From Streptomyces iconiensis (GTDB lineage Bacteria > Actinomycetota > Actinomycetes > Streptomycetales > Streptomycetaceae): 64,000 nucleotides of DNA. The translations under genes and the position numbers were made by a program. The stretch spans positions 186,001 through 250,000 of the forward strand of contig NZ_JANCPR020000008.1 of assembly GCF_028657195.3 (NCBI RefSeq). The letters are read 5' to 3'. How positions within the stretch are numbered: position 1 is the first letter of the stretch; each line of letters opens with the position of its first letter. A model generated the notes under the pieces. It was not told the origin of the DNA and made no database searches. It saw only the letters and a list, made by a program, of their open reading frames with translations. Below, piece by piece: positions 31,339-39,685 of the stretch.

Positions 31339-32619
31339 GTGCACGACACCACCATCCTGCTGATCGAACTCGGCGCCGTCGTTCTGGGGCTGGGCCTGGT
31401 CGGTCGGTTCGCCGGCCGTATCGGGCTCTCCCCGATCCCGCTCTATCTGCTGGGCGGACTGGCCTTCGGCCAAGGCGGCATCTTCCCGCTGACAGCCAGC
31501 GAGGAGTTCATCGAGGTCGGCGCGGAGATCGGGGTGATCCTCCTCCTGTTGCTGCTCGGTCTGGAGTACAGCGCTTCCGAACTGCTCACCAGCCTCAAGA
31601 CCCAGTACCCGTCCGGAATCGTCGACTTCACACTCAACGCGGTCCCGGGCGCGCTCGCCGCGCTGCTGCTGGGCTGGGGCCCGGTCGCCGCCGTCGCGCT
31701 CGCGGGTGTCACCTGGATCTCCTCGTCAGGGGTGATCGCGAAGGTCCTCACCGACCTCGGCAGACTCGGCAACCGCGAGACACCCGTCATCCTCGGCATC
31801 CTCGTCATCGAGGACCTGTCCATGGCCGTCTACCTCCCGCTGCTGACCGCGCTGGTGGCCGGGCTCGGGGTCGCGGGAACGAGCGTCGCGATGCTCATCG
31901 CCGTCGGCACCGTCGGCCTCGTCCTCGTTCTGGCCCTGCGCTACGGCAAGCTCATCAGCCGCGCCGTCAGCTCCGACATCCCCGAGATGCTGCTGCTCGT
32001 CGTTCTCGGGCTCACGCTGCTCATCGCCGGGCTCGCCGCGAAGCTCCAGGTCTCGGCCGCCGTCGGCGCCTTCCTCGTCGGCATCGCGCTCTCCGGGGAG
32101 ACGGCTGAGAACGCGCGCAGCCTGCTCAGCCCGCTGCGCGACCTGTTCGCCGCGGTCTTCTTCGTCTTCTTCGGGCTGCGCACCGTGCCCTCAGACATCC
32201 CGCCCGTTCTGATTCCCGCGCTGATCCTCGCCGTCGTCACCTCCATCAGCAAGATCGCGACCGGCTGGTACGCGGCACGCCGCGCGGGCATCGGCACCCG
32301 CGGGGGGCTGCGTGCCGGCGGTGCGCTCGTCGCGCGCGGAGAGTTCTCGATCGTCATCGCCGGACTCGCGGCAGCCGCCGATCCACGGATCACCCCGCTG
32401 GCCACCGCCTATGTGATGCTGCTCGTCGTCATCGGGCCGCTCACCGCGCGCTGGACCGAGCCCGCGGTGCGCAGACTCAAGCAGCTGTACGACTCGCGCC
32501 GCCCGCCCTCGGGCGGCGCTTCGCTGCCCGCGCCGGTGGAGGCGCCGGAAACGGCCGAGAAGCCCCGGGTGCTCCCGCGTACGACCTTGCGCAATCTCCG
32601 TACCGATACGGACAGTTGA
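31339..32619 (+). CDS. khtU: CPA2-family K+(Na+)/H+ antiporter membrane subunit, KhtU-like
   Basis: A 426-residue integral membrane protein with about 12 helices, starting TILLIELGAVVLGLGLVGRF. CPA2 motifs include a LLLLLLGLEYS segment, SSSGVIAKVLTDLG and LGILVIEDLSMAVYLPLLTA with the ion-binding Glu-Asp. GTG 31339 follows GAAAGG. The last 50 residues are a cytoplasmic Pro/Ala-rich tail. It pairs with the KhtT-like regulatory subunit just upstream. Confidence 0.92.
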   Translation: MHDTTILLIELGAVVLGLGLVGRFAGRIGLSPIPLYLLGGLAFGQGGIFPLTASEEFIEVGAEIGVILLLLLLGLEYSASELLTSLKTQYPSGIVDFTLNAVPGALAALLLGWGPVAAVALAGVTWISSSGVIAKVLTDLGRLGNRETPVILGILVIEDLSMAVYLPLLTALVAGLGVAGTSVAMLIAVGTVGLVLVLALRYGKLISRAVSSDIPEMLLLVVLGLTLLIAGLAAKLQVSAAVGAFLVGIALSGETAENARSLLSPLRDLFAAVFFVFFGLRTVPSDIPPVLIPALILAVVTSISKIATGWYAARRAGIGTRGGLRAGGALVARGEFSIVIAGLAAAADPRITPLATAYVMLLVVIGPLTARWTEPAVRRLKQLYDSRRPPSGGASLPAPVEAPETAEKPRVLPRTTLRNLRTDTDS

Positions 32620-32677
32620 CGCCGGGGTCCGACGCGCGCCGGGTCCCTTGCGGAAGCCGAGGGGATGTGGGGACCGG

Positions 32678-34114
32678 ATGGGACACGCGGTGGTACTGGG
32701 CGCGGGGATGGCCGGACTGTGCGCGGCACGCGCGGCGGCGGGGCACTTCGAGAAGGTCACGGTCGTGGAGCGCGACCGGCTGCCGCCGGATGCCACCGCA
32801 CGCCGCGGCATCCCGCAGGGCCGCCATGTGCACGCGCTGCTCGGTACGGGAGCGCATGCGCTGGAACGGCTCTTCCCCGGGCTCGCCGGGGAACTGGTCG
32901 CCTCGGGCGCCGTGCGCTCCGAACTGCTGGCCGAGGCCCGTTACGTCCTGGGTGACCTGCCGCTCGCGCGCGGCGACGCGCGGGTGACGTCACTCCAGGC
33001 GACACGGCCCCTGCTGGAGGCCGGGATCAGGGAACGGGTACGGGCGCTCCCCGGCGTGACGTTCCTGGAGGGGTACGACGTGCTGGACCCGGTCATCGAG
33101 GGGCGCGCGGTGACGGGCGTGCGCGTCCAGCGGCGCGCGGGCGGGGGACAGCGGACGAAGCCCGGCGCGGCGGAGTCAGCCGCGGGGAGCGGAGCGGACC
33201 CCCACGTGGGACCGGGCGGAACGGAGCCCGAGGTGGAGCCGGGCGGAACGGGGCCCGGCGGGGAGCCGGCCGGGAACGAGCCCGAGGTGCTGCCCGCAGC
33301 GCTGGTGGTGGACGCGATGGGCCGCGCAGGGCGCGCGGCGGGATGGCTGGCCGCCGGGGGATATGAGGCGCCGCCCGAGGAACGTACGGACATCGACGTC
33401 GGCTACGCGACCCGCTTCCTCATGCTGACCAACGGCGCGCTGGGCGGCGACAAGACCGTGCTGACCGGGAACTTCCCCGCGCACCCCGGGCGGGGCTGCG
33501 CGCTCTTCCTCCAGGAGGACAAGCGCTGGATACTCACCCTCGCGGGCATGGGCGGTGACCATCCGCCCATCGACGAGGAGGGCTTCCGCGCCTTCGCGCG
33601 TACGGCCCTGCCAGCCGCCCTGTACGACGTCGTACGCGGTGCCGAGGTGCTGGGCACACCGGTCTTCCACCGCTTCCCGTACAGCGTGCGGCGCCGATTC
33701 GAGCGGCTGGAGTCGTACCCGGACGGGCTGGTGGCCGCGGGGGACAGCGTGTGCAGCTTCAACCCCGTCTACGGGCAGGGCATGAGCGTCGCGGCGCGTG
33801 AGGCCGAAGTGCTGGACACATGTCTGCGCGGCGCGCTTCCCGACCTGCCCCGGCGCTACTTCGCGCAGATCGTCAAGGTCGTCGGACCGGCGTGGGACCT
33901 GGCACGCTCCGCCGACCTGTCCGTACCGGGAGTGGGCGCACGGCGCACGCTGGGCACGCGGATCGTCAGCCGTTACATGCAGCGGCTGCTCACCTCGGCC
34001 CAGCGCGACCCCGAACTGGCCGCGCTCTACGTCCGCGTCATCGGCCTCCTCGACCCGCCCTCCAGGATGCTGGCACCCAGGGTGGTGCGCGCGGTGGTGC
34101 GCGGAGGCGGGTGA
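32678..34114 (+). CDS. FAD-dependent monooxygenase-like oxidoreductase
   Basis: A 478-residue flavoprotein of the PHBH/squalene-epoxidase-like superfamily. The N-terminal Rossmann motif is VVLGAGMAGLCAARAA (4-19); the second FAD motif is GDSVCSFNPVYGQGMSVAA (about 356-374). Residues about 160-205 are a Gly/Pro/Glu repeat insert (GPGGTEPEVEPGGTGPGGEP) that interrupts the FAD domain and is coded by imperfect tandem DNA repeats. ATG 32678 is chosen; a TTG 10 codons upstream is also open. Substrate unknown; no biosynthetic cluster is evident nearby. Confidence 0.87.
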   Translation: MGHAVVLGAGMAGLCAARAAAGHFEKVTVVERDRLPPDATARRGIPQGRHVHALLGTGAHALERLFPGLAGELVASGAVRSELLAEARYVLGDLPLARGDARVTSLQATRPLLEAGIRERVRALPGVTFLEGYDVLDPVIEGRAVTGVRVQRRAGGGQRTKPGAAESAAGSGADPHVGPGGTEPEVEPGGTGPGGEPAGNEPEVLPAALVVDAMGRAGRAAGWLAAGGYEAPPEERTDIDVGYATRFLMLTNGALGGDKTVLTGNFPAHPGRGCALFLQEDKRWILTLAGMGGDHPPIDEEGFRAFARTALPAALYDVVRGAEVLGTPVFHRFPYSVRRRFERLESYPDGLVAAGDSVCSFNPVYGQGMSVAAREAEVLDTCLRGALPDLPRRYFAQIVKVVGPAWDLARSADLSVPGVGARRTLGTRIVSRYMQRLLTSAQRDPELAALYVRVIGLLDPPSRMLAPRVVRAVVRGGG

Positions 34115-34168
34115 CCTGGACGCCTGTGTGTGGGGTGGGGGTGCGGGCACGGCGAGTGCTTGTGGGCT

Positions 34169-34198
34169 GCGGGTGCGGGTGCGGGTGCGGGTGCGGTT
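34169..34198. repeat. Hexanucleotide tandem repeat
   Basis: Four to five exact copies of GCGGGT(GCGGGT)n lie in the 161-base spacer between the oxidoreductase gene and the converging NuoF-like gene. No gene is present in the spacer. Confidence 0.8.
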
Positions 34199-34275
34199 CG
34201 GTTGCGGTGGCGACTGTTTTCGTGCGGGGTGCTCCTTTCCTGCGTACCGTCTCAATCCTCTTCCTGCGTATCGCC

Positions 34276-36051
34276 TCAGCCCTCCACGCGCAGTGCCAGC
34301 GCGGGGCAGCGGCGTACCGCGCGTTGCGCGTCCCTGCGCAGATGTGCGGGGACGGGGATCGAGGAGTGCGTGGGGTAACCGTCGGGACTCAGCTGAACGA
34401 GGCCCGGAACGACCCCGGCGCACAGGCCGTGGCCCTGGCACAGCGCCCAGTTGACGACCAGTCGCGCCGTGTCGCGGGCGGGAGCTGAGGGGCTGGACAG
34501 CGGGACACCGGGTGCCGGCAGGGAGCCGAGCACCGGGCGGCCACAGGGCCGGCCCGCCGCGTGCGCGGCGTAGTCGTCGGCGAAGGCGGACAGCGCCGAG
34601 GTGACGAAGCGCGCCGTACCGTCCGGGTGCGTGCACGCGCCCCGGCCCGCGAGAGCGCGTGCCCTCCGCCGTACGCTGTCCAGGGCCGCTGAGGAGCCCG
34701 CGCCCTCTGCTGCCCGTTCCAACTCGGCCGCCAGCGCGGGCAGTCCGAGCACGCAGGGCCCGCACTGGCCGGCCGACTCACGGGCCAGCCAGTGCGCCAC
34801 ACGTACCGTCTCGCCGACGGGGCACGTCTCCTCGGGCAACGGCAGCACGGCTCCGGCGCCCAGGGTGCCGCCGAGGGACTCCAGCGACTCGCGGGACACC
34901 CGTGCCGCGCGCGCCGCATGGGGACCGAGCCAGCCGCCGTGGTAGCCCCCGACCAGGACGCCCTGGCCCGGGGGTGTCCCGCACAGTTCCAGCAGATACG
35001 CGAGCGGCACGCCCGTCGGTGTCTCCAGGACCCTGCTCCCCGCCACCGTCAACAGCACCGTGCCCGGCTCGGCCGGGAGACCCTTGGCGCGGAACCCCGT
35101 GGGGCCCAGCCGTGCCACCAGCGCGAGCTGCGCGAAAGTCTCCGCGTTGCACAGCAGCGTGGGCGCCCCGCCGACACCGGCATCGCTCACGTGCTCCCTA
35201 CGGCTCCCTGAAGGCAACGCCGGGGCCTGGCCCAGCCCGTTGACCAGCGCGGACGACTCACCCGTCACATAGCGGTCGGGCAGCAGCGCCACCCGCACCC
35301 GTGCGCGTGCCGCCTCGGTGCCCCGTGCGGCGAGCGCCTCCTGTACCGAGGACGCCACATCGCGCCGGGTCACGCCCACGCACACCTCCCGGGCGCCGAG
35401 CGCTTCGGCCGCCAACAGGGCGCCGTCCAGGACGAGATGAGGGGTGTGCAGCAGCAGGGCAGTGTCCTTGAGGCTGGCGGGTTCGCCCTCACAGGCGTTG
35501 ACCACGACGGCCGTACGGGCCCCGCGCCGTGCGGCGGTGTGCAGCACGGCGCGCAGCTTGCGCGCCAGCGGGAAACCCGCGCCGCCCCGGCCTCTCAATC
35601 CGGTCAGCTCCGCCAGTTCCAGCAGTTCACCGGCCCGCAGCGGGGGCGGCGAGCCGTGCACACGCAGGTGCGTGGCCCGGTCCAGACGCCGCACCTGCTC
35701 CAGCCCCGCCAGCACCCGGGGCGGCCCGAACGAGGCGAGCTGCACGGCGCCGGCCTCCGGAACGCCGGACGGGGTACGGGTATCAGCCCGGGGCGCCGGT
35801 CCGGCATCGGCTGGTGTACGGGCTCCGGGGGGCGGCACACCGGCTCTGGACGGTGGGATTCCGGACCTGGGTGACGGTGTGCGGGGGCCGGGAGGTGTGC
35901 GGGCATCGGCGGCGGTGCGGGGCTCGGTGGTGGCGCGGGTACGCGTGGGTGTGCGAGCACGGACGCGGGCGCCGCTCGCGATACGAGTGCCGGCTGCGGT
36001 ACGGGCCTCGGCCGCGGTACGGGCGCCGGGCGGCAGGGACTGGGAGGTCAC
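34276..36051 (-). CDS. NuoF-like flavoprotein fused to a [3Fe-4S]-type ferredoxin
   Basis: Predicted 591 residues. Residues 1-100 are a low-complexity Arg/Thr/Ala/Pro repeat tail. A complex I 51-kDa-like core follows with FMN/NADH motifs GLRGRGGAGF (151-160) and VVNACEGEPASLKD (183-196), an SLBB region, and an iron-sulfur segment ESAGQCGPC (425-433) plus C473. The canonical motif is SCGxCxPC, so the first cysteine ligand is replaced by Ala427. The C-terminus (about 530-591) is a small ferredoxin with CQGHGLC and a distal CP, the CxxHxxC pattern of [3Fe-4S] ferredoxins. GTG 36051 overlaps the stop of the membrane reductase gene, so the two form an electron-transfer unit. Confidence 0.85.
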   Translation of the reverse strand: MTSQSLPPGARTAAEARTAAGTRIASGARVRARTPTRTRATTEPRTAADARTPPGPRTPSPRSGIPPSRAGVPPPGARTPADAGPAPRADTRTPSGVPEAGAVQLASFGPPRVLAGLEQVRRLDRATHLRVHGSPPPLRAGELLELAELTGLRGRGGAGFPLARKLRAVLHTAARRGARTAVVVNACEGEPASLKDTALLLHTPHLVLDGALLAAEALGAREVCVGVTRRDVASSVQEALAARGTEAARARVRVALLPDRYVTGESSALVNGLGQAPALPSGSRREHVSDAGVGGAPTLLCNAETFAQLALVARLGPTGFRAKGLPAEPGTVLLTVAGSRVLETPTGVPLAYLLELCGTPPGQGVLVGGYHGGWLGPHAARAARVSRESLESLGGTLGAGAVLPLPEETCPVGETVRVAHWLARESAGQCGPCVLGLPALAAELERAAEGAGSSAALDSVRRRARALAGRGACTHPDGTARFVTSALSAFADDYAAHAAGRPCGRPVLGSLPAPGVPLSSPSAPARDTARLVVNWALCQGHGLCAGVVPGLVQLSPDGYPTHSSIPVPAHLRRDAQRAVRRCPALALRVEG

Positions 36052-36890
36052 GGGCGCTCCTTCGTGTCGGCGGGAAGCGTGGCGGTTCCGGGGGTGCCCG
36101 AGTCGTCGGGGGATGCCGGACCTGCGGCAGCACGGGGCGAGTTGGAGCCGCCGTTCCCCGGGGCCAGTCGGTGTGCGAGGACAGCGGCGACCCCGACGAG
36201 GCAGAGCGCATAGGCCACCGTCACCCAGGCGCTCGCGTGCCGGCCAGAGCGCAACCCGTGCACGAGCGCCGCGCCCCACGCCGGGTAGGCACACATGTGG
36301 AGTGCGCGCCACCAACGGGGGTGGCCGCCACGCGCGAACGCGGCCCGCACGGCGCCGGTGACAGCGACCGCCACGAAGAGGTAGCCCGCGACCGTGCCGA
36401 GGCCGATGAGTACGGGCCGTGCCTCGTCCGTGAGCGGGACGGCCGCAGCGCGGACTCCGGTGACTTCGCTCGCCACCTTCACCCACACGTGCAGCCCGAG
36501 GAAACCGAGGCCCGCGACGGCTGTTCCCCTGTGCACGCCCTGCGCGAGGAGCCGGTGTATGGGCCCGAGGACGATCCGGTCGGTGGCCGCGAGCCCCCAC
36601 AGAACGGTCGCGGTGAGCGAGACGAGTGCGAGCACTCCCGCAGCGCGGTCGAGGAAGGCCCACGCGCGGCTGAGCGTTCCGTCGGTGACGGCGTAGAACA
36701 GCGCGAGAAGCGCCACGATCCCGAACGCCGTGTGCAGCGCACCGGGCCGGGGCCCTGCCGTACGGCGCCCCGAGCGGAACCAGCGTCCTGGGAACTGCGG
36801 CACGGGCCGCCGTGCCGGCGGGGGCGAGGGGAAGCGCGGGGGGACCGGGGGGAGTTGTTGCCTGTGTGACGGGAGCTGCTGTGGGGACAT
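36048..36890 (-). CDS. Ferric-reductase-like / cytochrome b-type membrane protein
   Basis: A 280-residue protein. A Pro/Gln/Arg-rich N-terminus (about 1-45) is followed by six likely membrane helices. His residues are spaced as for haem ligation: PIHRLLAQGVHRGTA, GLHVWVKV, LHMCAYPAWGAALVHG. This is the ferric reductase-like transmembrane domain family. The C-terminal 40 residues are polar. ATG 36890 has GGGAGA upstream. It is coupled to the NuoF-like flavoprotein (GTGA overlap), suggesting NAD(P)H to FMN/Fe-S to membrane haem electron flow. The frame continues upstream only as an antisense shadow of the PucR-type gene. Confidence 0.87.
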   Translation of the reverse strand: MSPQQLPSHRQQLPPVPPRFPSPPPARRPVPQFPGRWFRSGRRTAGPRPGALHTAFGIVALLALFYAVTDGTLSRAWAFLDRAAGVLALVSLTATVLWGLAATDRIVLGPIHRLLAQGVHRGTAVAGLGFLGLHVWVKVASEVTGVRAAAVPLTDEARPVLIGLGTVAGYLFVAVAVTGAVRAAFARGGHPRWWRALHMCAYPAWGAALVHGLRSGRHASAWVTVAYALCLVGVAAVLAHRLAPGNGGSNSPRAAAGPASPDDSGTPGTATLPADTKERP

Positions 36891-37104
36891 CGGGATCTCC
36901 CGAAGTGGCGGGCGTCGTGCTTCCTGCCTGGTCGCGGCCCTTCTGCGCTGGCCACAACGGGTGGGCCGGGAGTCAGAAGCATCGTTCAACAGGGCGGGCT
37001 CCACCCAGTCTTTGTCGCGCTGTGACAAATTCCCGCACTGACGGCACCGCCGCGTCCCGAGGCTGCGGATGATGCCCTCCGACCCGGTTGGAAGGAGCGT
37101 GCAC

Positions 37105-38430
37105 ATGTGTGACCTTCGAGCCGAACTCCCCGTCATGGCCGACCAGGTGGTCGAGGCGTTACGCGCCAACCTCCACGGGGACATCGATGCGGACGGGGCC
37201 AGAGCGACAGTCGAACGCGTGCTGCGCGAGGCGCTGTGCCCGCGCGAGCCGGCGGGGACGCTCGGCCACGAGGGCTCGCGAGGCCCAGGTCCAGATCCAG
37301 GTTCGGGCCCAGGCCCGGGTTCAGGTCCAGGCCCAGGTCCGGGGCCAGGTCTGGGGCCTGGTTTGGGTCCCAGCCCGGGGCCTGGGCCGGGTCCGAGTTC
37401 GAGCCCGGGTTTAGACCCGGGTTCGAGTCCAGATCCAGATCCAGGCCCGGTTCCGGGGCCAAGCCGAGGACCAGGCCCGGGTCCAGGTCCAGATCTCGGC
37501 CCGGGACCAAGCCCCGAGGTGGTGCCCGGACACGGGGTGGTGTCCGAGGGCGAGGAGGTGCCCGTGCACGAGGGCGTGGCGGGAGGACCGGTGCCCGACA
37601 CGGTGGAGCGGGCGCGCAGATTGCTGTTCGCCACGCTCACCGCGGAGCCCTGGCCGCCGGGCGCATACGGGCACAACCCGGTGCTGCCGGTGCCCGAACT
37701 CGCCCGCTCGGCGCGGTGGCCGCTGCCCGCGACCGTATGTGCCGTCGTCCTGGCCACACCGTGCGAGACACCGCCGCTCGCCACCGCGTTCGCGCACACC
37801 CTCGCCGGCCCCGTGGACGGGGAGCCCTGCTTCCTCCTTCCCGATCCCGACGCCGGAACCTGTGAGGAACTGGACGCCGTGCTGCGCGGCTGGACGGCCG
37901 CCGTCGGCCACACTGTGTCGCTCGCCGACACCACCGCCTCCGTCCGCTGGGCCAGACGCCTGCTGGAGCTGGCCCCGGTACGCGGCGCGGGCGCTGCCGA
38001 GCAGCGTGCTGCTTTTGTCGACGACCATCTCTCCATGCTGCTCCTGCTCCAGGACGAGTCGCTGGCCCGCGCACTCTCCGAACGCTGGCTGGGCCCCCTC
38101 GCCGAGCTGACACCACGGCAGAGCGAGAGGCTCGAAGTCACGCTGCTGGCCTGGCTGGAGAGCGGGGGAGCACCCGAGGCGGCCAAGGTTCTCCAGGTGC
38201 ATCCGCAGACCGTTCGCTACAGGTTGCGCCAGATCGAGAAGGTCTTCGGCCCCGCACTGCGCGACCCGCGCTCCCGCTTCGAGCTGGAGCTGGCCCTGCG
38301 CAGCCGCCGCCTACTCGACCTTGCCCGCCGAAACGGCACCCGCGCCACCTCGCGCAGACCCCGTCCACCCGCCTCCCTCGGCACCCGCCTGCCGGGCGCC
38401 GCCAAGGAGGCCCGCATCAACGGGCTTTAG
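37105..38430 (+). CDS. PucR-type helix-turn-helix regulator with Gly-Pro repeat linker
   Basis: A 441-residue regulator divergent from the electron-transfer pair. Residues 1-50 are helical. Residues about 60-140 are an almost pure Gly-Pro/Ser-Pro/Asp-Pro dipeptide repeat encoded by a hexamer-based minisatellite. Residues 150-330 form a middle domain of unknown fold. The C-terminal PucR/CdaR HTH (about 350-405) reads AAKVLQVHPQTVRYRLRQIE. ATG 37105 lies 7 bases after GGAAGGAG and is preferred over ATG 37069. The 3' 120 bases overlap the convergent DoxX-like gene. It probably regulates the divergent reductase operon. Confidence 0.85.
   Translation: MCDLRAELPVMADQVVEALRANLHGDIDADGARATVERVLREALCPREPAGTLGHEGSRGPGPDPGSGPGPGSGPGPGPGPGLGPGLGPSPGPGPGPSSSPGLDPGSSPDPDPGPVPGPSRGPGPGPGPDLGPGPSPEVVPGHGVVSEGEEVPVHEGVAGGPVPDTVERARRLLFATLTAEPWPPGAYGHNPVLPVPELARSARWPLPATVCAVVLATPCETPPLATAFAHTLAGPVDGEPCFLLPDPDAGTCEELDAVLRGWTAAVGHTVSLADTTASVRWARRLLELAPVRGAGAAEQRAAFVDDHLSMLLLLQDESLARALSERWLGPLAELTPRQSERLEVTLLAWLESGGAPEAAKVLQVHPQTVRYRLRQIEKVFGPALRDPRSRFELELALRSRRLLDLARRNGTRATSRRPRPPASLGTRLPGAAKEARINGL
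37272..37512. repeat. Hexamer-based minisatellite encoding (Gly/Ser/Asp-Pro)n
   Basis: About 240 bases of imperfect repeats built on CCAGGT/CCGGGT/CCAGAT hexamers (for example GGTCCAGGCCCAGGTCC) lie inside the regulator gene. All units keep the reading frame, so the array encodes a flexible linker whose length could vary by slippage in steps of two residues. Confidence 0.85.
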
Positions 38431-39348
38431 GAAGGAAGCCCCAAGGCCCTCCGGGGTGGCCGGGGTGTGTGTGCGGGGTATGGGGCGTAGGGCCCAGGAC
38501 ATCAGGGTGCAGAGGGTGAAGAGTCCGGTCCACAGGAGGTGGGTCGAGGCGGAGCCGGATATGACGTGTGAGGTGAACGCGCCCGCGAAGTTGAAGAACG
38601 CTCCGGCGTAGGCCCATTCCTTGAGCCGGGGGTGGCGGGGTGCGAGCAGGGCGAGGGTGCCCAGGATCTTCCAACTGCCCAGGAGAGTCAGGAAGTAGGG
38701 CGGGTAGCCGAGGTCAAGAACCCCTGCCGCGGTGCCCGCACGGCGCAGCAGATCGGCAAAGCCGCCGGTGAGCAGGACGAACGCGATGATGCCTGTGCTT
38801 GCCCAGTAGCCGATTCTCTGCGCTCTTTCCTTGCGCGGAGAGTGCGGAGACCGCGTTGACGTGTGGAACGGGGGCAGGGGGCGGGCGCTCAGGGCGCGGC
38901 GGGGCGCGGGTCTGGTGAGCCAGGAAGCCGCGGTGAGTGCCGCGAAACCGAGCGGAATGGTCGCGGCGGCGGGGTCACCCGTCGCGGATTGCGAGGCCAC
39001 AGCGCCGCTGTAGAGGAAGAACACCCCGGCGTAGGCCCATTCCTTCAGGCGCGGCACCCCGCGAGCGACCAGCACCACCGCGCCCGCGACCTTGCAGACC
39101 CCGATGATGAGGGCTGCGAAGGAGGGGTAGCCCAGGTCCTGTTCGAAGACGGCACGCACAGAGTCCGTCCGCAGTACGTACCAGATGCCGTACACCAAGG
39201 ACTCGGCCGCGATGATCAACGTGGCCGACCAGTAGGTCAGGCTGCGCGGCCTGGCCCTGGCCCTAACCCTGGCCGGGGCCCCGTCCTTGGCCCCGGCCCC
39301 GGCACGGTCCCGGACAAGTGCCGGGATCATCTTGCTGTTTCTGTTCAC
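38311..39348 (-). CDS. Tandem-duplicated DoxX-like membrane protein
   Basis: A 345-residue protein with two homologous DoxX-like halves, each of four helices. Half 1 (about 34-150) contains LTYWSATLIIAAESL and VPRLKEWAYAGVFFLYSGA; half 2 (about 178-295) contains IGYWASTGIIAFVLL and HPRLKEWAYAGAFFNFAGA. The PRLKEWAYAG signature is shared exactly. DoxX-like proteins are usually single units of about 120-140 residues. The C-terminal 45 residues are a Gly/Ala-rich tail that overlaps the PucR gene's 3' end by 120 bases on the other strand. ATG 39348 is chosen. Function unknown. Confidence 0.87.
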   Translation of the reverse strand: MNRNSKMIPALVRDRAGAGAKDGAPARVRARARPRSLTYWSATLIIAAESLVYGIWYVLRTDSVRAVFEQDLGYPSFAALIIGVCKVAGAVVLVARGVPRLKEWAYAGVFFLYSGAVASQSATGDPAAATIPLGFAALTAASWLTRPAPRRALSARPLPPFHTSTRSPHSPRKERAQRIGYWASTGIIAFVLLTGGFADLLRRAGTAAGVLDLGYPPYFLTLLGSWKILGTLALLAPRHPRLKEWAYAGAFFNFAGAFTSHVISGSASTHLLWTGLFTLCTLMSWALRPIPRTHTPATPEGLGASFLKPVDAGLLGGARQAGAEGGGWTGSARGGAGAVSAGKVE

Positions 39349-39685
39349 GTGCTCGCTCCTCGTGTCCCCGCGTCACATCGACGCGCTTCGGCGGGTCATA
39401 TAAGTGACACGCGGCGAACGGGGAGTGTGACCGATGGACAGGAACGGCACGGGATTCTCGCGGAGGGTTCCGGGGAGTACCGGCCCCTTCTACGGGCCGG
39501 CGCGGGGGAACCCGACCGCAGGCGCGGACCGTCAGCGGAGCGGGTCCGTGACGCATGCGGCAGTGCCGCTCGGGCGCGACCAGCCAGGCAGGCGCCTGCC
39601 TGCTCGAAGAGTTCGCGCGATCACCCCCTGCCCGCGCAGGACGGACAGGGGGACGACCTCCCCACCGAGGCCAGCCGGGCACGGC
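39349..39685. other. Spacer upstream of the DoxX-like gene
   Basis: No gene is supported. The imperfect palindrome GGGTCATATAAGTGACAC (39393-39410, GTGTCA arms with one mismatch) lies 45-62 bases upstream of the DoxX-like start and includes an AT-rich core that could hold its -10 box. The rest, to the end of the DUF1996 gene, shows nothing recognisable. Confidence 0.45.

Noticed and set aside
37272..37512. Collagen-like domain
   Set aside because: The pattern is Gly-Pro/Ser-Pro/Asp-Pro dipeptides, not Gly-X-Y triplets, and it lies in a cytoplasmic regulator.
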